The notes beneath the pieces were generated by a model, which saw only the letters and a program-made list of their open reading frames with translations, searched no databases and had not been told where the DNA came from. This document shows, in pieces, positions 1 through 8,110 of a stretch of 64,000 bases of DNA (the stretch's first letter is position 1; the number at the start of each line of letters is the position of its first letter). This stretch comes from Nocardioides sp. InS609-2 (GTDB lineage Bacteria > Actinomycetota > Actinomycetes > Propionibacteriales > Nocardioidaceae): positions 3,596,001-3,660,000 of the forward strand of contig NZ_CP060034.1 of NCBI RefSeq assembly GCF_023208195.1, read 5' to 3'. The translations under genes were made by a program, and so were the position numbers.

Positions 1-19
1 CGGTCATCCTTAGTCAGAC

Positions 20-619
20 ATGGCACAGCAACGACGTACTCCCCGGGGCGGTCCCGGCGGCAGCAGGCGACCCGGGCAGCGCGACAGCCCGCGCGCCCGC
101 TCCACCGCGCCGTCTGCCAGCTCTGCGCCGGCGGCGACGCCTCCTGCGCGACCGATCCCCGCGGCACCCTTGGCCCCTGGTCGGCGACGGCCGCGGCTGA
201 CGGGTCGTGCCGCCGTGCTCGTGCTCGTGCTGGCGGTGCTCGTCGTGTCCTATGCGTCGTCGATGCGCGCATACCTCCAGCAGCGCGAGCACATCAGCGA
301 CCTCAAGAGCGCGATCGCCGAGCGCGAGACCAGCATCAACGAGCTCGAGCGCGAGAAGCGGCGCTGGCAGGACCCGGCGTACGTCGAGGCGCAGGCCCGC
401 GCGCACTTCGGCTACCTGATGCCGGGCGAGACCGGCTTCGTGGTGCTCGACGCGAAGGGCGAGCCCCTCGAGGCAAACGCCGAGCTGAGTGACCCCGACG
501 AGGTCGTGAAGACCGAGCCGAAGGCCTGGTGGGACGACGCCTGGGCCTCGGTGGAGCTCGCCGGTCACCCACCCAAGGTCGGCAAGGGTCCCGCGGAGAA
601 GATCGGCGCCAACGAGTGA
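20..619 (+). CDS. ftsB: FtsB/DivIC-family septum formation initiator
   Basis: Small bitopic divisome protein that in this family links FtsL and FtsQ at the septum. The 199-residue product has a basic, Pro/Ala-rich cytoplasmic N-terminus (1-62), one membrane helix (about 64-80) and an extracytoplasmic coiled coil (about 83-118). The family signature DPAYVEAQAR follows, then FGYLMPGE near 130-137. It lies directly upstream of a DUF501 gene and ppx, the order that follows enolase in mycobacteria. The enolase gene would therefore be expected just left of the window, but only 19 bases are visible there. The start is the first ATG, and no clear ribosome site can be judged from so little upstream sequence. 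The long disordered N-terminus is typical of actinobacterial members. Confidence 0.88.
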   Translation: MAQQRRTPRGGPGGSRRPGQRDSPRARSTAPSASSAPAATPPARPIPAAPLAPGRRRPRLTGRAAVLVLVLAVLVVSYASSMRAYLQQREHISDLKSAIAERETSINELEREKRRWQDPAYVEAQARAHFGYLMPGETGFVVLDAKGEPLEANAELSDPDEVVKTEPKAWWDDAWASVELAGHPPKVGKGPAEKIGANE

Positions 620-626
620 TCGACCC

Positions 627-1118
627 ATGATCGACGCGGACGACGAGGCCACAATTCAGGCACAGCTCGGCCGGGCTCCGCGGGCGATCCACGGCGTGGG
701 CCACCGTTGTCCGTGCGGCAACCCCGACGTCGTCACGACCGAGCCGCGGCTGCCCGGTGGCACGCCGTTCCCGACGACCTTCTACCTCACCTGCCCGCGC
801 GCGGCCTCTCGCATCGGCACGCTCGAGGGCAGCGGGCTGATGAAGGAGATGCAGGCCCGGCTCGCTGACGATCCCGACCTCGCTGCTGCCTACCGGGCGG
901 CCCACGAGCGGTACCTCGCCGCGCGAGCCGAGCTGGGCGACGTACCCGAGATCGAGGGCACCTCCGCCGGCGGCATGCCCGACCGGGTGAAGTGCCTGCA
1001 CGTGCTGGCCGGCCAGGCGCTCGCGCAGGGTCGCGGCGTCAACCCCTTCGGCGACGAGGTGCTCGACCTCCTGGGCGAGTGGTGGGCCGAAGGGCCGTGC
1101 GTCTCGGCCGACGCATGA
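627..1118 (+). CDS. DUF501 family protein
   Basis: Conserved actinobacterial protein of unknown function, 163 residues and soluble. Conserved cysteines suggest a metal or redox site: C28 and C30 in a CPCGNP segment, C56 in TCPR, and C123 in VKCLH close to H125. The GGMPDRVKCLH segment (115-125) is the family's strongest signature. It starts 8 bases after the ftsB-like gene and its stop overlaps the ppx start as ATGA, so the three genes are almost certainly one transcript. The family name comes from recognition of the signature; no function is inferred. Confidence 0.85.
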   Translation: MIDADDEATIQAQLGRAPRAIHGVGHRCPCGNPDVVTTEPRLPGGTPFPTTFYLTCPRAASRIGTLEGSGLMKEMQARLADDPDLAAAYRAAHERYLAARAELGDVPEIEGTSAGGMPDRVKCLHVLAGQALAQGRGVNPFGDEVLDLLGEWWAEGPCVSADA

Positions 1119-2008
1119 TCGCCGCCATCGACTGCGGCACCAACACCATCAAGCTGCTCATCGGCGACCTGCCCGACGTGGCCGTGCGAGAGACCCGGAT
1201 GGTGCGGCTCGGTCAGGGTGTCGACGCGACCGGCAGGCTGGCAGACGACGCTCTCGAGCGGGCCTTCGCCGCGATCGACGAGTACGCCGTGCTGATTGCC
1301 GCCCATGACGTGACCCGGCTGCGGTTCTGCGCCACCTCGGCGACCCGTGACAGCACCAACGCGTCGGTCTTCGCCGAAGGAGTGCAGGCCCGGTTGGGCG
1401 TGCTGCCCGAGGTCTTGTCGGGCGACGAAGAGGCCGCGCTGGCGTTCGGCGGGGCCGTCCGCAATCTGCGTGACGTCGCGACGCCGCCCGTGCTGGTGAT
1501 CGACATCGGCGGTGGGTCGACCGAGCTGATCCTCGGCCACCACGCGCCCGACGCGGCGTACTCCATGGACATCGGCTCGGTCCGCCTCCACGAGCGGCAC
1601 CTGCACTCCGACCCCCCGACCGCGGCCGAGCTGGCCGCCTGCGTCGCCGACATCGACGCGGCGCTCGACGCGTGTCCGGTCGACCCTGCCGCCGCGGCCA
1701 CCGTCGTCGGGGTGGCGGGGAGCATCATCACCGTCGCGAGCGGCGTGCTCGACCTGCCGGCGTACGACGCCGCCCAGACCGACCAGGCAGTGATCCCGGT
1801 GGCCGGCGTGCACACGTACGTCGACCGGCTGGTCGGGCTGACGGTTTCCGAACGCCTGGCACTGCCATACATGGCGCACGGCCGGGCCGACGTGATCGAC
1901 GCCGGGGCGCTGATCCTCTCGCGCATCCTGCGGCGTACCCGTGTCGAGACGATGGTGGTCTCCGAGGCCGACATCCTCGACGGCATCGCCTGGTCGATCG
2001 CAGACTGA
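1115..2008 (+). CDS. ppx: Ppx/GppA exopolyphosphatase-family phosphatase
   Basis: Hydrolyses polyphosphate and/or guanosine pentaphosphate in the cytoplasm; sequence alone does not separate the two activities. The 297-residue product is an ASKHA-fold Ppx/GppA protein. It shows the phosphate-1 loop DCGTNT (6-11), ATSATR (73-78), SGDEEA (102-107) and the second phosphate loop IDIGGGSTE (129-137). It is the short, single-module form, corresponding to the Ppx2-like protein beside eno in mycobacteria, and lacks the C-terminal HD-type extension of long Ppx enzymes. The start is the ATG overlapping the DUF501 stop. An in-frame extension upstream exists but lies inside the preceding gene and shows no family similarity. 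Confidence 0.9.
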   Translation: MIAAIDCGTNTIKLLIGDLPDVAVRETRMVRLGQGVDATGRLADDALERAFAAIDEYAVLIAAHDVTRLRFCATSATRDSTNASVFAEGVQARLGVLPEVLSGDEEAALAFGGAVRNLRDVATPPVLVIDIGGGSTELILGHHAPDAAYSMDIGSVRLHERHLHSDPPTAAELAACVADIDAALDACPVDPAAAATVVGVAGSIITVASGVLDLPAYDAAQTDQAVIPVAGVHTYVDRLVGLTVSERLALPYMAHGRADVIDAGALILSRILRRTRVETMVVSEADILDGIAWSIAD

Positions 2009-2012
2009 GCAC

Positions 2013-2834
2013 GTGACGGTCGACCTGCCCCACCCCCTGACCGGTCATCCGTTCCCGTCACCGGTGCCGCCGGGCACGGGTTGGCCCGAGGACCCGGCGG
2101 CCACGGACACGCTGGTGGCGCGCTCCGCCGGCGGCGTACGACGTCTGGCGGCGACGCCTGATCTTGCCGAGCTCGATGCGCGGGTCAGCGTCTGCTCGGC
2201 CTGTCCGCGCCTGGTGCGGTGGCGCGAGGACGTCGCGCGCGACAAGCGGGCGTCGTTCGCCGACCAGCCCTACTGGGGTCGGCCGATCGCCGGCTGGGGA
2301 ACCGACGACCCCCGCGTGCTCGTGGTCGGCCTCGCGCCCGCCGCCAACGGCGGCAACCGCACCGGCCGCGTCTTCACCGGCGACAGCAGCGGCGACTGGC
2401 TCTTCGCGAGCCTGCACCGCGTCGGACTGGCGACGCAACCGACCAGCGTCCACGCGGGCGACGGACAGCGCCTCGTCGGTGCCCGGATGGTCGCCACGGT
2501 GCGGTGTGCGCCACCGGACAACAAGCCGACGACGGACGAGCGCGACGCCTGTGCGCCCTGGATCAACCGCGAGATCGCGCTGGTGGCCCCGGGACTCCGG
2601 GCCGTCGTGGCCCTCGGCGCGTACGGCTGGGACGGCGCCCTGCGAGCGCTGGCCGGAGCCGGGATGGAGGTGCCGAGACCCAAGCCGCGGTTCGCGCACG
2701 GGGCCGAGGTGACCATCGGCGACCTGACCCTGCTGGGCTGCTACCACCCGAGCCAGCACAACACGTTCACCGGCCGACTCACGCCGGAAATGCTGGATGA
2801 CGTGCTCGGCCGGGCGCGCGCACTGGGAGGATGA
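2013..2834 (+). CDS. Family 5 (UdgB-type) uracil-DNA glycosylase
   Basis: DNA-repair glycosylase that removes uracil and other deaminated bases. The 273-residue product has four cysteines placed as in [4Fe-4S] UDGs (C61, C64, C165, C180). Motif 1 is GLAPA (106-110), followed by an N-rich stretch, and the C-terminal HPSQHN motif is at 245-250. GLAPA in place of the acidic family-4 GEAPG form points to family 5, as in actinobacterial UdgB. The GTG start lies 4 bases after the ppx stop. A longer in-frame reading starts inside ppx and is not supported. The stop is followed within 7 bases by a tRNA gene. Confidence 0.85.
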   Translation: MTVDLPHPLTGHPFPSPVPPGTGWPEDPAATDTLVARSAGGVRRLAATPDLAELDARVSVCSACPRLVRWREDVARDKRASFADQPYWGRPIAGWGTDDPRVLVVGLAPAANGGNRTGRVFTGDSSGDWLFASLHRVGLATQPTSVHAGDGQRLVGARMVATVRCAPPDNKPTTDERDACAPWINREIALVAPGLRAVVALGAYGWDGALRALAGAGMEVPRPKPRFAHGAEVTIGDLTLLGCYHPSQHNTFTGRLTPEMLDDVLGRARALGG

Positions 2835-2840
2835 GCGCCT

Positions 2841-2914
2841 GCCCCGGTATCCCAACCGGCAGAGGAGGCGGCCTTAAAAGCCGTTCAGTGTGGGTTCGAC
2901 CCCCACCCGGGGCA
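2841..2914 (+). tRNA. tRNA with UAA anticodon (nominal tRNA-Leu) with short variable loop
   Basis: A full cloverleaf can be drawn. The 7-bp acceptor GCCCCGG pairs with CCGGGGC, with discriminator A at 2914. The D-stem is 3 bp (TCC/GGA, 2850-2852 with 2864-2866). The anticodon stem is GCGGC/GCCGT, with loop CTTAAAA giving anticodon TAA at 2875-2877. The T arm is GTGGG-TTCGACC-CCCAC. The variable region is only 5 nt (2885-2889), so this is class I architecture, whereas normal tRNA-Leu has a long variable arm. The 3' CCA is not encoded; ACCC follows. By anticodon it would read UUA, the rarest leucine codon in such genomes. The amino-acid identity is therefore uncertain. Confidence 0.8.
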
Positions 2915-3058
2915 CCCCTCGATCCACTCAGGACCATCACAGGTTTCACGGGAACACCGCCCTACCGTCGGGCGTTGGAATCAGCGAGCCCGCATAGAGT
3001 GGACCCAGCAGTCGTCACCACGACGGCTTTCAGCAGGACGGCCTCCAAGGAGGAGACC

Positions 3059-3919
3059 ATGAAGAGCAACAACCCCGTGTTCGCGCGAACCGAAGAGTTC
3101 AACCGCGCCAGCACCAACGCCTACGGCAACCAGACCTACCCGGGCGGCTCGTCCGTCCAGGGCAGCTCCGACCCCTCCACCTGGGGCACCGGCACGCCCA
3201 CCGACGAGCGCTCCGGCGGTCGGATGACCATCGACTCGGTGGTCCAGGCGACCGGCATCTCGCTCGCCGTCGTGATGGTCACCGCAGCCATCACCTGGTG
3301 GTTCATCGGTGACGTCGCGGCCGGCAACGGGTTCGTCAACGAGGACAACTACCAGCGCGCCATCGCCCTGATGACGATCGGTTCCCTCGGCGCCTTCGGG
3401 CTCTCGATGGTCAACTCGTTCAAGCGCGTGGTCAGCCCGCCGCTGGTGCTGCTCTTCGCCGCCGTCGAGGGTGTCGCCCTCGGTGCGCTGAGCAAGTTCT
3501 TCGAGTCCTACGCCGGCGCCGGCGTCGTGACGGGCGCAGTCGTGGGCACGTTCGCGGCATTCGCGGGCACGCTCGCGGCGTACAAGATCTTCAACATCCA
3601 GGTAGGCCAGAAGTTCCGCATCTTCGTGGTCGCGGCCATGTTCGGCATGGTGGGCCTCGGCCTGCTGTCGTTCGTGCTGAGCATGTTCGGCGTGACGACC
3701 GGCCTGTTCGGCTTCGGCACGCTCGGCCTGGTCATGGCCGTCGTCGGCCTGGTGCTCGGCATCTTCATGCTGATCCTCGACTTCGACTACGTCGAGAACG
3801 GCATCGCTGCCGGTCTCCCCGAGCGCGAGTCGTGGCGTGCGGCCTTCGGCCTCACCGTCAGCCTGGTGTGGATCTACACCAACCTGCTTCGCATCCTGGC
3901 GATCTTCAGCCAGGACTGA
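3059..3919 (+). CDS. Bax inhibitor-1/YccA-like integral membrane protein
   Basis: Multi-pass membrane protein of the BI-1-like group, probably a passive ion (Ca2+/H+) channel or stress-related membrane protein; its physiological role in actinobacteria is not established. The 286-residue product has a hydrophilic Asn/Ser/Gly-rich N-terminus of about 55 residues, then about seven hydrophobic helices beginning near residue 62. The start is the ATG at 3059, preceded by a strong AAGGAGGAG site 3 nt upstream. A longer in-frame reading passes through the tRNA and cannot be real. A strong hairpin follows the stop, so it is probably a single-gene transcript. Confidence 0.85.
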   Translation: MKSNNPVFARTEEFNRASTNAYGNQTYPGGSSVQGSSDPSTWGTGTPTDERSGGRMTIDSVVQATGISLAVVMVTAAITWWFIGDVAAGNGFVNEDNYQRAIALMTIGSLGAFGLSMVNSFKRVVSPPLVLLFAAVEGVALGALSKFFESYAGAGVVTGAVVGTFAAFAGTLAAYKIFNIQVGQKFRIFVVAAMFGMVGLGLLSFVLSMFGVTTGLFGFGTLGLVMAVVGLVLGIFMLILDFDYVENGIAAGLPERESWRAAFGLTVSLVWIYTNLLRILAIFSQD

Positions 3920-3933
3920 CCCACCACGATCGA

Positions 3934-3971
3934 CACCGGTCCGCCTCCCCTGAGTGGGAGGCGGGCCGGTG
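3934..3971. terminator. Bidirectional hairpin terminator between convergent genes
   Basis: A 16-bp inverted repeat (CACCGGTCCGCCTCCC against GGGAGGCGGGCCGGTG, one G-T mismatch) with a 6-nt CTGAGT loop lies between two convergent stop codons. No long T-run follows, as is usual in high-GC actinobacteria. Confidence 0.75.
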
Positions 3972-3982
3972 GTCATTTCTGG

Positions 3983-4633
3983 TCAGTTCGACTCCTGGAG
4001 CCACGCGAGTACGGCGAGCACCCGGCGGTTGTCGTCGGGTGCCATCGGCAGGTCGAGCTTCGTGAAGATGTTGTTGGAGTGCTTGCCGACGGCCTTCTCG
4101 GTCACGACCATCGCGGCAGCGATCGCCGCATTGGAGCGGCCTTCCGCCATCAGCCCGAGGACCTCCCGCTCGCGGGGAGTGAGCCTGCCGACCGGCGTAC
4201 GACGATCGGCCCGGGCCAGGAGGGCCGCGACCACTTCGGGGTCGAGCACCGTGCCGCCGGAAGCCACGTGGCGTACGGCGTCGACGAAGCTGCCGACGTC
4301 GACGACGCGGTCCTTGAGCAGGTAGCCGATCGCGCCCTCGCCGCTGGCGAGGAGGCCGCGGGCGTAGCCCGGCTCGATGTGGGCGCTCAGCACCAACACC
4401 GGGAACGCCGGCCTGGCCGCGCGCACGCGCGTCGCCGCCACGAGGCCCTCGGTGGCATGACCGGGCGGCAGGCGGACGTCGAGCACCGCGACGTCGATGT
4501 CGGGATCGTCGAGCGCGGTGTCGAGCGACGGCGCGTCGCCGACGGCATGGACGACGTCGAAGCCGTTGCCTTCGAGGATGCGGATCAGACCGTCCCGGAG
4601 GAGGGCCTGGTCCTCCGCGATGACAACGCGCAC
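3983..4633 (-). CDS. LuxR/NarL-type response regulator
   Basis: Phosphorylation-controlled transcription regulator of 216 residues. The receiver domain has acidic residues E7/D8, phospho-acceptor D52 (in VLDVRLPPG) and the conserved K107 (in YLLKDR). The C-terminal LuxR helix-turn-helix (about 148-192) begins LTPREREVL. It is the last gene of the ABC ATPase-permease-sensor kinase-regulator chain. Its GTG start at 4633 lies inside the kinase gene, a 49-nt overlap that suggests translational coupling. By analogy with Bce/Des-type modules it probably controls the linked transporter; that is inference. Confidence 0.88.
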   Translation of the reverse strand: MRVVIAEDQALLRDGLIRILEGNGFDVVHAVGDAPSLDTALDDPDIDVAVLDVRLPPGHATEGLVAATRVRAARPAFPVLVLSAHIEPGYARGLLASGEGAIGYLLKDRVVDVGSFVDAVRHVASGGTVLDPEVVAALLARADRRTPVGRLTPREREVLGLMAEGRSNAAIAAAMVVTEKAVGKHSNNIFTKLDLPMAPDDNRRVLAVLAWLQESN

Positions 4634-5898
4634 GGCACCTCCATGGTGATCACGGTCGGCCCCCCGACGGGGCTGTCCACGGTCATGGTGCCATCGAACG
4701 CGGAGAGCCGCCGGGCGACACCGGCGAGCCCGGTGCCCCGCGCGGTGTCGGCGCCGCCGTGGCCGTCGTCGCCGCACACGACGCGCAGCCGGGTGCCGTC
4801 GTGGTCGAAGCGCACCCACCCGCGCCTGGCGTCGGCGTGCTTGATGTTGTTGGCCAGGCACTCGGCGACGGCGAAGTAGACCGCCGACTCCACCGGTGCC
4901 GGCGGGTGCCCGTCGAGGCCGAGGTCGAGCGACATCGGGATCGGCAGCTGCATCGCGAGGTTCTCGACCGCGGCGCTCAGGCCGAGGTCGGCCAGCACCG
5001 GCGGGTGGATGCCGCGCACCAGCGCCCGCAGGTCCTCCAGCGCGGCCAGTGTCGTCTCACGGGCCTCGCGCATCAGCTGGGAGGCGGCTGCGGGGTCGTC
5101 GGCCATCACGCTCTCGGCGTACCCCACAGTCATGCCGATCGCGGTGAGCCGGGCCTGGGCGCCGTCGTGCAGGTCGCGCTCGATGCGGCGGATCTCGGCG
5201 GCGGAGTGGTCGAGGGTGGCGGTGCGCGAAGCGGTGACCTCCTCGACCCGGCGCTCGAGCTCGTCGGCCCGCGGCGCGAGGATGCCGCGCGTGGCAAGGG
5301 CGTGGGCCCGCACCAGCGCAGGCGTGACCGACCACCAGATCCCCAGCGCCACCGGCCCGCTGAGCAGGAACAGCCCCCACCAGGCCCAGCCGCCGTCGAG
5401 CACCGCCCCGAACAGGTTGACGATGGGCTGCGCCGGCAGACCAGCCACCACGACCGACATCACGAACCCGCCCGTCGCGGCGAAGGCCAGATGTCCGAAG
5501 TCACGCCACCGGGCCTTGTCGCGCAGCCAGGTGAACGGACCGCCCAGCGGCCCGCTGCCCGGTGCATACGACGCCTCGATGGGTTCGATGCCGAGCACCC
5601 TGGCCGACAGCTGCCGGTGCACCCGGTTGAGCCCGGACGTGGCCGGCACGACCAGGTGGGACAGCGCAATGCCGATGCCGAGCGGACCCAGCGCGACCGA
5701 CAGGATGGTCAGTATCGCGAGCACCAGCGCTGGGACCGCGAGCGCCACGTGCACCAGCGCCAGCCCGGTCAGCGCAAGCCGACTACGCAACCCCGCCTCG
5801 TCGAGCGGCACGGGCAGCACCGAGTCGACGCGCAGCAGCTCGTCGAGGTCCCACGCGCGCGGATCGGTCATCGTCGGCCAGTCTTCCATCGGGCTCAT
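4585..5898 (-). CDS. Sensor histidine kinase (HisKA_3 type) with N-terminal membrane sensor domain
   Basis: Membrane sensor that autophosphorylates and donates phosphate to the adjacent LuxR-type regulator. The 437-residue product has paired hydrophobic helices in its first half (about 45-90 and 135-200), resembling the PF13796-type sensor region. A dimerisation segment carries phospho-acceptor H244 in RDLHDGAQAR. The HATPase domain follows, with ECLANNIKHAD as N-box and a Gly-rich G-box ending GTGLAGVARRL. Its ATG overlaps the permease stop (ATGA at 5895-5898). Alternative starts a few codons downstream are possible (5889, or the Met at residue 10). Confidence 0.88.
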   Translation of the reverse strand: MSPMEDWPTMTDPRAWDLDELLRVDSVLPVPLDEAGLRSRLALTGLALVHVALAVPALVLAILTILSVALGPLGIGIALSHLVVPATSGLNRVHRQLSARVLGIEPIEASYAPGSGPLGGPFTWLRDKARWRDFGHLAFAATGGFVMSVVVAGLPAQPIVNLFGAVLDGGWAWWGLFLLSGPVALGIWWSVTPALVRAHALATRGILAPRADELERRVEEVTASRTATLDHSAAEIRRIERDLHDGAQARLTAIGMTVGYAESVMADDPAAASQLMREARETTLAALEDLRALVRGIHPPVLADLGLSAAVENLAMQLPIPMSLDLGLDGHPPAPVESAVYFAVAECLANNIKHADARRGWVRFDHDGTRLRVVCGDDGHGGADTARGTGLAGVARRLSAFDGTMTVDSPVGGPTVITMEVPCALSSRRTRPSSGTV

Positions 5899-7268
5899 GA
5901 CACTGCCACGACCTCGAGTGCCCGAGGCCGTACGGCGCGCGCGACCGCGAAGCTGCCGGCGGTCACCGTGAGGGCGATCGCGACCAGGGCCATGACAGCC
6001 GGGAGCCAGAGCTGCCCGTCGGGCACGACACCCTCGTCGCGGACCATGGAGAACGGCACCACGGTCACCAGCGAGGCGACCAGGCCGGTGATCGCGCCGA
6101 GCGTCGAGACGAGAAGGGTCTCGATGAGCACCGCCGTACGGACCTGTCCCGGTGTGCCGCCGACCAGCCGTACGCGGCCGAACTCGGCCCGCCGGTCGGC
6201 GATGACCGCCAGCAGCGCGTTCACCAGGACCACCGCACAGAACAGCGCGATCATGCCGGTGACCACGTTGTTGAGCAAGAACACCGTGTCGGCCTCGGAC
6301 TGCACCATCCCTTCGGGCAGCACGAAGGTGCGGTTGTCGATTCCGACGAGCATGAGCACGCTGGTGCCGGCCGCGGTGAAGACCGCCGCGGCGCCGAAGA
6401 CCGGGCCGAGCAGGTGGCTGCGGTGGCGGGTGCCGAGCGCGGCCAGGTGCCCACTGACTCCGGCCACTCCCAGCAGGGGTGTCAACGGGCGGGCGAGCGC
6501 CCGCAGGATCGACGGGCCGAACGCGGCCACTCCGACCGCGGTGATCAGGCCGGCGCTTCCTGCCGTCGACATGGCGGCGAAGGGGTCCTCGAGGTCGCCG
6601 GTGACGAAGATCGTGATGAGACCGGCCGAGACGCCGTACACGATCAGGAAGCCACCGCCGAGCGTGCGCCAGCGCGAGCGCCGGGGTGCGGAGTCGTTGG
6701 AGGTGGCGAGCGCCGAACGTGCGGTGCCACCGGTCACTCGTCGACCGGCGATACCGGCCGCGAGGAGGCTGAGCCCCACCACGGCAAGGAAGGTCGTGCC
6801 GGCGGCGATCGTCCCGAAGGAGAACTCGACGGTGTCGGCCGCCATGCCGGCGTCGCGGACCCCGTGCAGCAGAAGTGCGCCGGTGGGCCAGGACAGGGCG
6901 ATCCCCGCGGCCGCCGCGAGCACGGCCACCACCAGCACCTCGCGCCGCAGCAGGCGGCGGGCCTGGCGCGGGGTGGCGCCGATGGTGCGCAGCAGGCCGA
7001 TCTCGGTCTCGCGGCCGCGGACGGCGACGGAGAGGGTGGAGGAGACGGCGAAGATGGCGAGTACGGCGCCCCAGCCGCCGATGGCGGCGCCCATGGTCAG
7101 CAGCGCCTCCTGGCTCGCCGCCGGCACGTCGTCGCCCAGGGCGATCTCGGCCAGGTGGGCGAACGAGCCCACCATCAGCGCGCTGAGGAACACGGCCACG
7201 AACGTGGCGAGGAACGCCGGCTTGCGATGGCTCAGTGAGCGGCGCGCCAGCATCGTCATCCCGCTCAT
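5895..7268 (-). CDS. FtsX/MacB-type ABC transporter permease
   Basis: Integral membrane subunit of an ABC exporter or mechanotransmission complex; substrate unknown, with peptide antibiotics or lipids plausible from the linked two-component system. The 457-residue product starts with a membrane helix (about 17-37) and contains two FtsX-type domains. Each has the characteristic cytoplasmic phrase E..LLRTIGA or E..RVRLVGG before a helix. It overlaps the ATPase stop as ATGA (7265-7268) and the kinase start as ATGA, so the chain is tightly coupled. The long upstream reading in the same frame is antisense to nothing useful and is not part of the protein. Confidence 0.87.
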   Translation of the reverse strand: MSGMTMLARRSLSHRKPAFLATFVAVFLSALMVGSFAHLAEIALGDDVPAASQEALLTMGAAIGGWGAVLAIFAVSSTLSVAVRGRETEIGLLRTIGATPRQARRLLRREVLVVAVLAAAAGIALSWPTGALLLHGVRDAGMAADTVEFSFGTIAAGTTFLAVVGLSLLAAGIAGRRVTGGTARSALATSNDSAPRRSRWRTLGGGFLIVYGVSAGLITIFVTGDLEDPFAAMSTAGSAGLITAVGVAAFGPSILRALARPLTPLLGVAGVSGHLAALGTRHRSHLLGPVFGAAAVFTAAGTSVLMLVGIDNRTFVLPEGMVQSEADTVFLLNNVVTGMIALFCAVVLVNALLAVIADRRAEFGRVRLVGGTPGQVRTAVLIETLLVSTLGAITGLVASLVTVVPFSMVRDEGVVPDGQLWLPAVMALVAIALTVTAGSFAVARAVRPRALEVVAVS

Positions 7269-8011
7269 GCCGACACGCCACGGGTGAGGTCGTCGAGGTG
7301 GGCGAGCTGGGTGGCGACGGCGTCGACCGTCGGGCTGGTCATCCGGCCGGCTTCCGCGCCGTCGACCAGGAACACCACGCGATCGGCGTACGACGCGGCG
7401 ACGGGGTCGTGCGTGACCATCAGCACCGTCTGGCCGGCCTGGTCGACGAGACCGCGCAGCAGCGCGAGCACGCTGCGCGCCGACTGACTGTCGAGCGCTC
7501 CGGTGGGCTCGTCGGCGAGCACCACGGCGGGTTCGTTGACCAGCGCGCGGGCGATGGCGACGCGCTGCTGCTGGCCGCCCGACAGCTGGCCGGGCAGGTG
7601 TCCGCCGCGGCCGTCGAGGCCGACCGCGTCGAGCAGGGACATGACCCGATGCCGGTCGGGCCGGCGGCCGGCGAGCCGCACCGGTAGGCCGACGTTCTGC
7701 TCGGCGGTGAGATACGGGATCAGCTGGAAGTGCTGGAAGACGATGCCGAGCCGGTTGCGGCGCAGCACGGTGCGCCGCGCCTCCGACCAGCCCGTGACGT
7801 CGTCGCTCTCGACGGTGACGCTGCCGGACGTGGGGGCGTCGAGGCCGGCCAGGCACGCCAGGAGCGTCGACTTGCCGGAGCCCGACGGACCCATGATCGC
7901 GGTGAAGCTACCGGCTGGCAGGTCGAGCGAGACGCCGCGCAGTGCGTGCACGACGTGCTCACCCTCGCCGAATGATCGGGTCAGGTCGCGGACAGAGAGT
8001 GCGGTAGCCAT
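7265..8011 (-). CDS. ABC transporter ATP-binding protein (LolD/MacB type)
   Basis: ATPase subunit that powers the FtsX-type permease encoded next to it. The 248-residue product has Walker [10 protein letters not shown] (41-49), the Q-loop Q93, the LSGGQ signature (143-147), Walker B VVLADEP (163-169) and the switch His H201. The start ATG at 8011 is the first before recognisable ATPase sequence; a GTG start 27 codons upstream has no family similarity. It is the first gene of a four-gene chain. Its promoter must lie in the 99 bases up to the SGNH hydrolase stop. Confidence 0.92.
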   Translation of the reverse strand: MATALSVRDLTRSFGEGEHVVHALRGVSLDLPAGSFTAIMGPSGSGKSTLLACLAGLDAPTSGSVTVESDDVTGWSEARRTVLRRNRLGIVFQHFQLIPYLTAEQNVGLPVRLAGRRPDRHRVMSLLDAVGLDGRGGHLPGQLSGGQQQRVAIARALVNEPAVVLADEPTGALDSQSARSVLALLRGLVDQAGQTVLMVTHDPVAASYADRVVFLVDGAEAGRMTSPTVDAVATQLAHLDDLTRGVSA

Positions 8012-8024
8012 GAGGTGGCCTTTC

Positions 8025-8045
8025 GTGGACGGATCGGATGTCCAC
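8025..8045. promoter_or_regulatory. Inverted repeat upstream of the ABC/two-component operon
   Basis: GTGGAC and GTCCAC form a perfect 6-bp inverted repeat with 9 nt between the arms, 13 nt upstream of the ATPase start codon. The placement suits a regulator site, possibly for the linked LuxR-type regulator. No copy elsewhere was confirmed. Confidence 0.3.
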
Positions 8046-8110
8046 AACGCTATGGATCCGGTCGCCCACGCTCGATGGGTCCAGACCGCCAACCTCTGGT
8101 GGGGTTTTCC

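Noticed and set aside
2971..3005. Promoter TTGGAA...TAGAGT upstream of the BI-1-like gene
   Set aside because: The spacing is about 14 bp, too short for a standard promoter, and neither box is strong.
2831..3058. An N-terminal extension of the BI-1-like protein starting at 2831
   Set aside because: It passes through the whole tRNA gene and shows no membrane or family pattern. The ATG at 3059 has an excellent ribosome site.
4759..7287. An 842-codon open frame on the plus strand opposite the ABC/two-component genes
   Set aside because: Arg/His/Gly/Pro-rich, low-complexity product without motifs. It is the antisense shadow of well-supported minus-strand genes, which high-GC DNA produces routinely.
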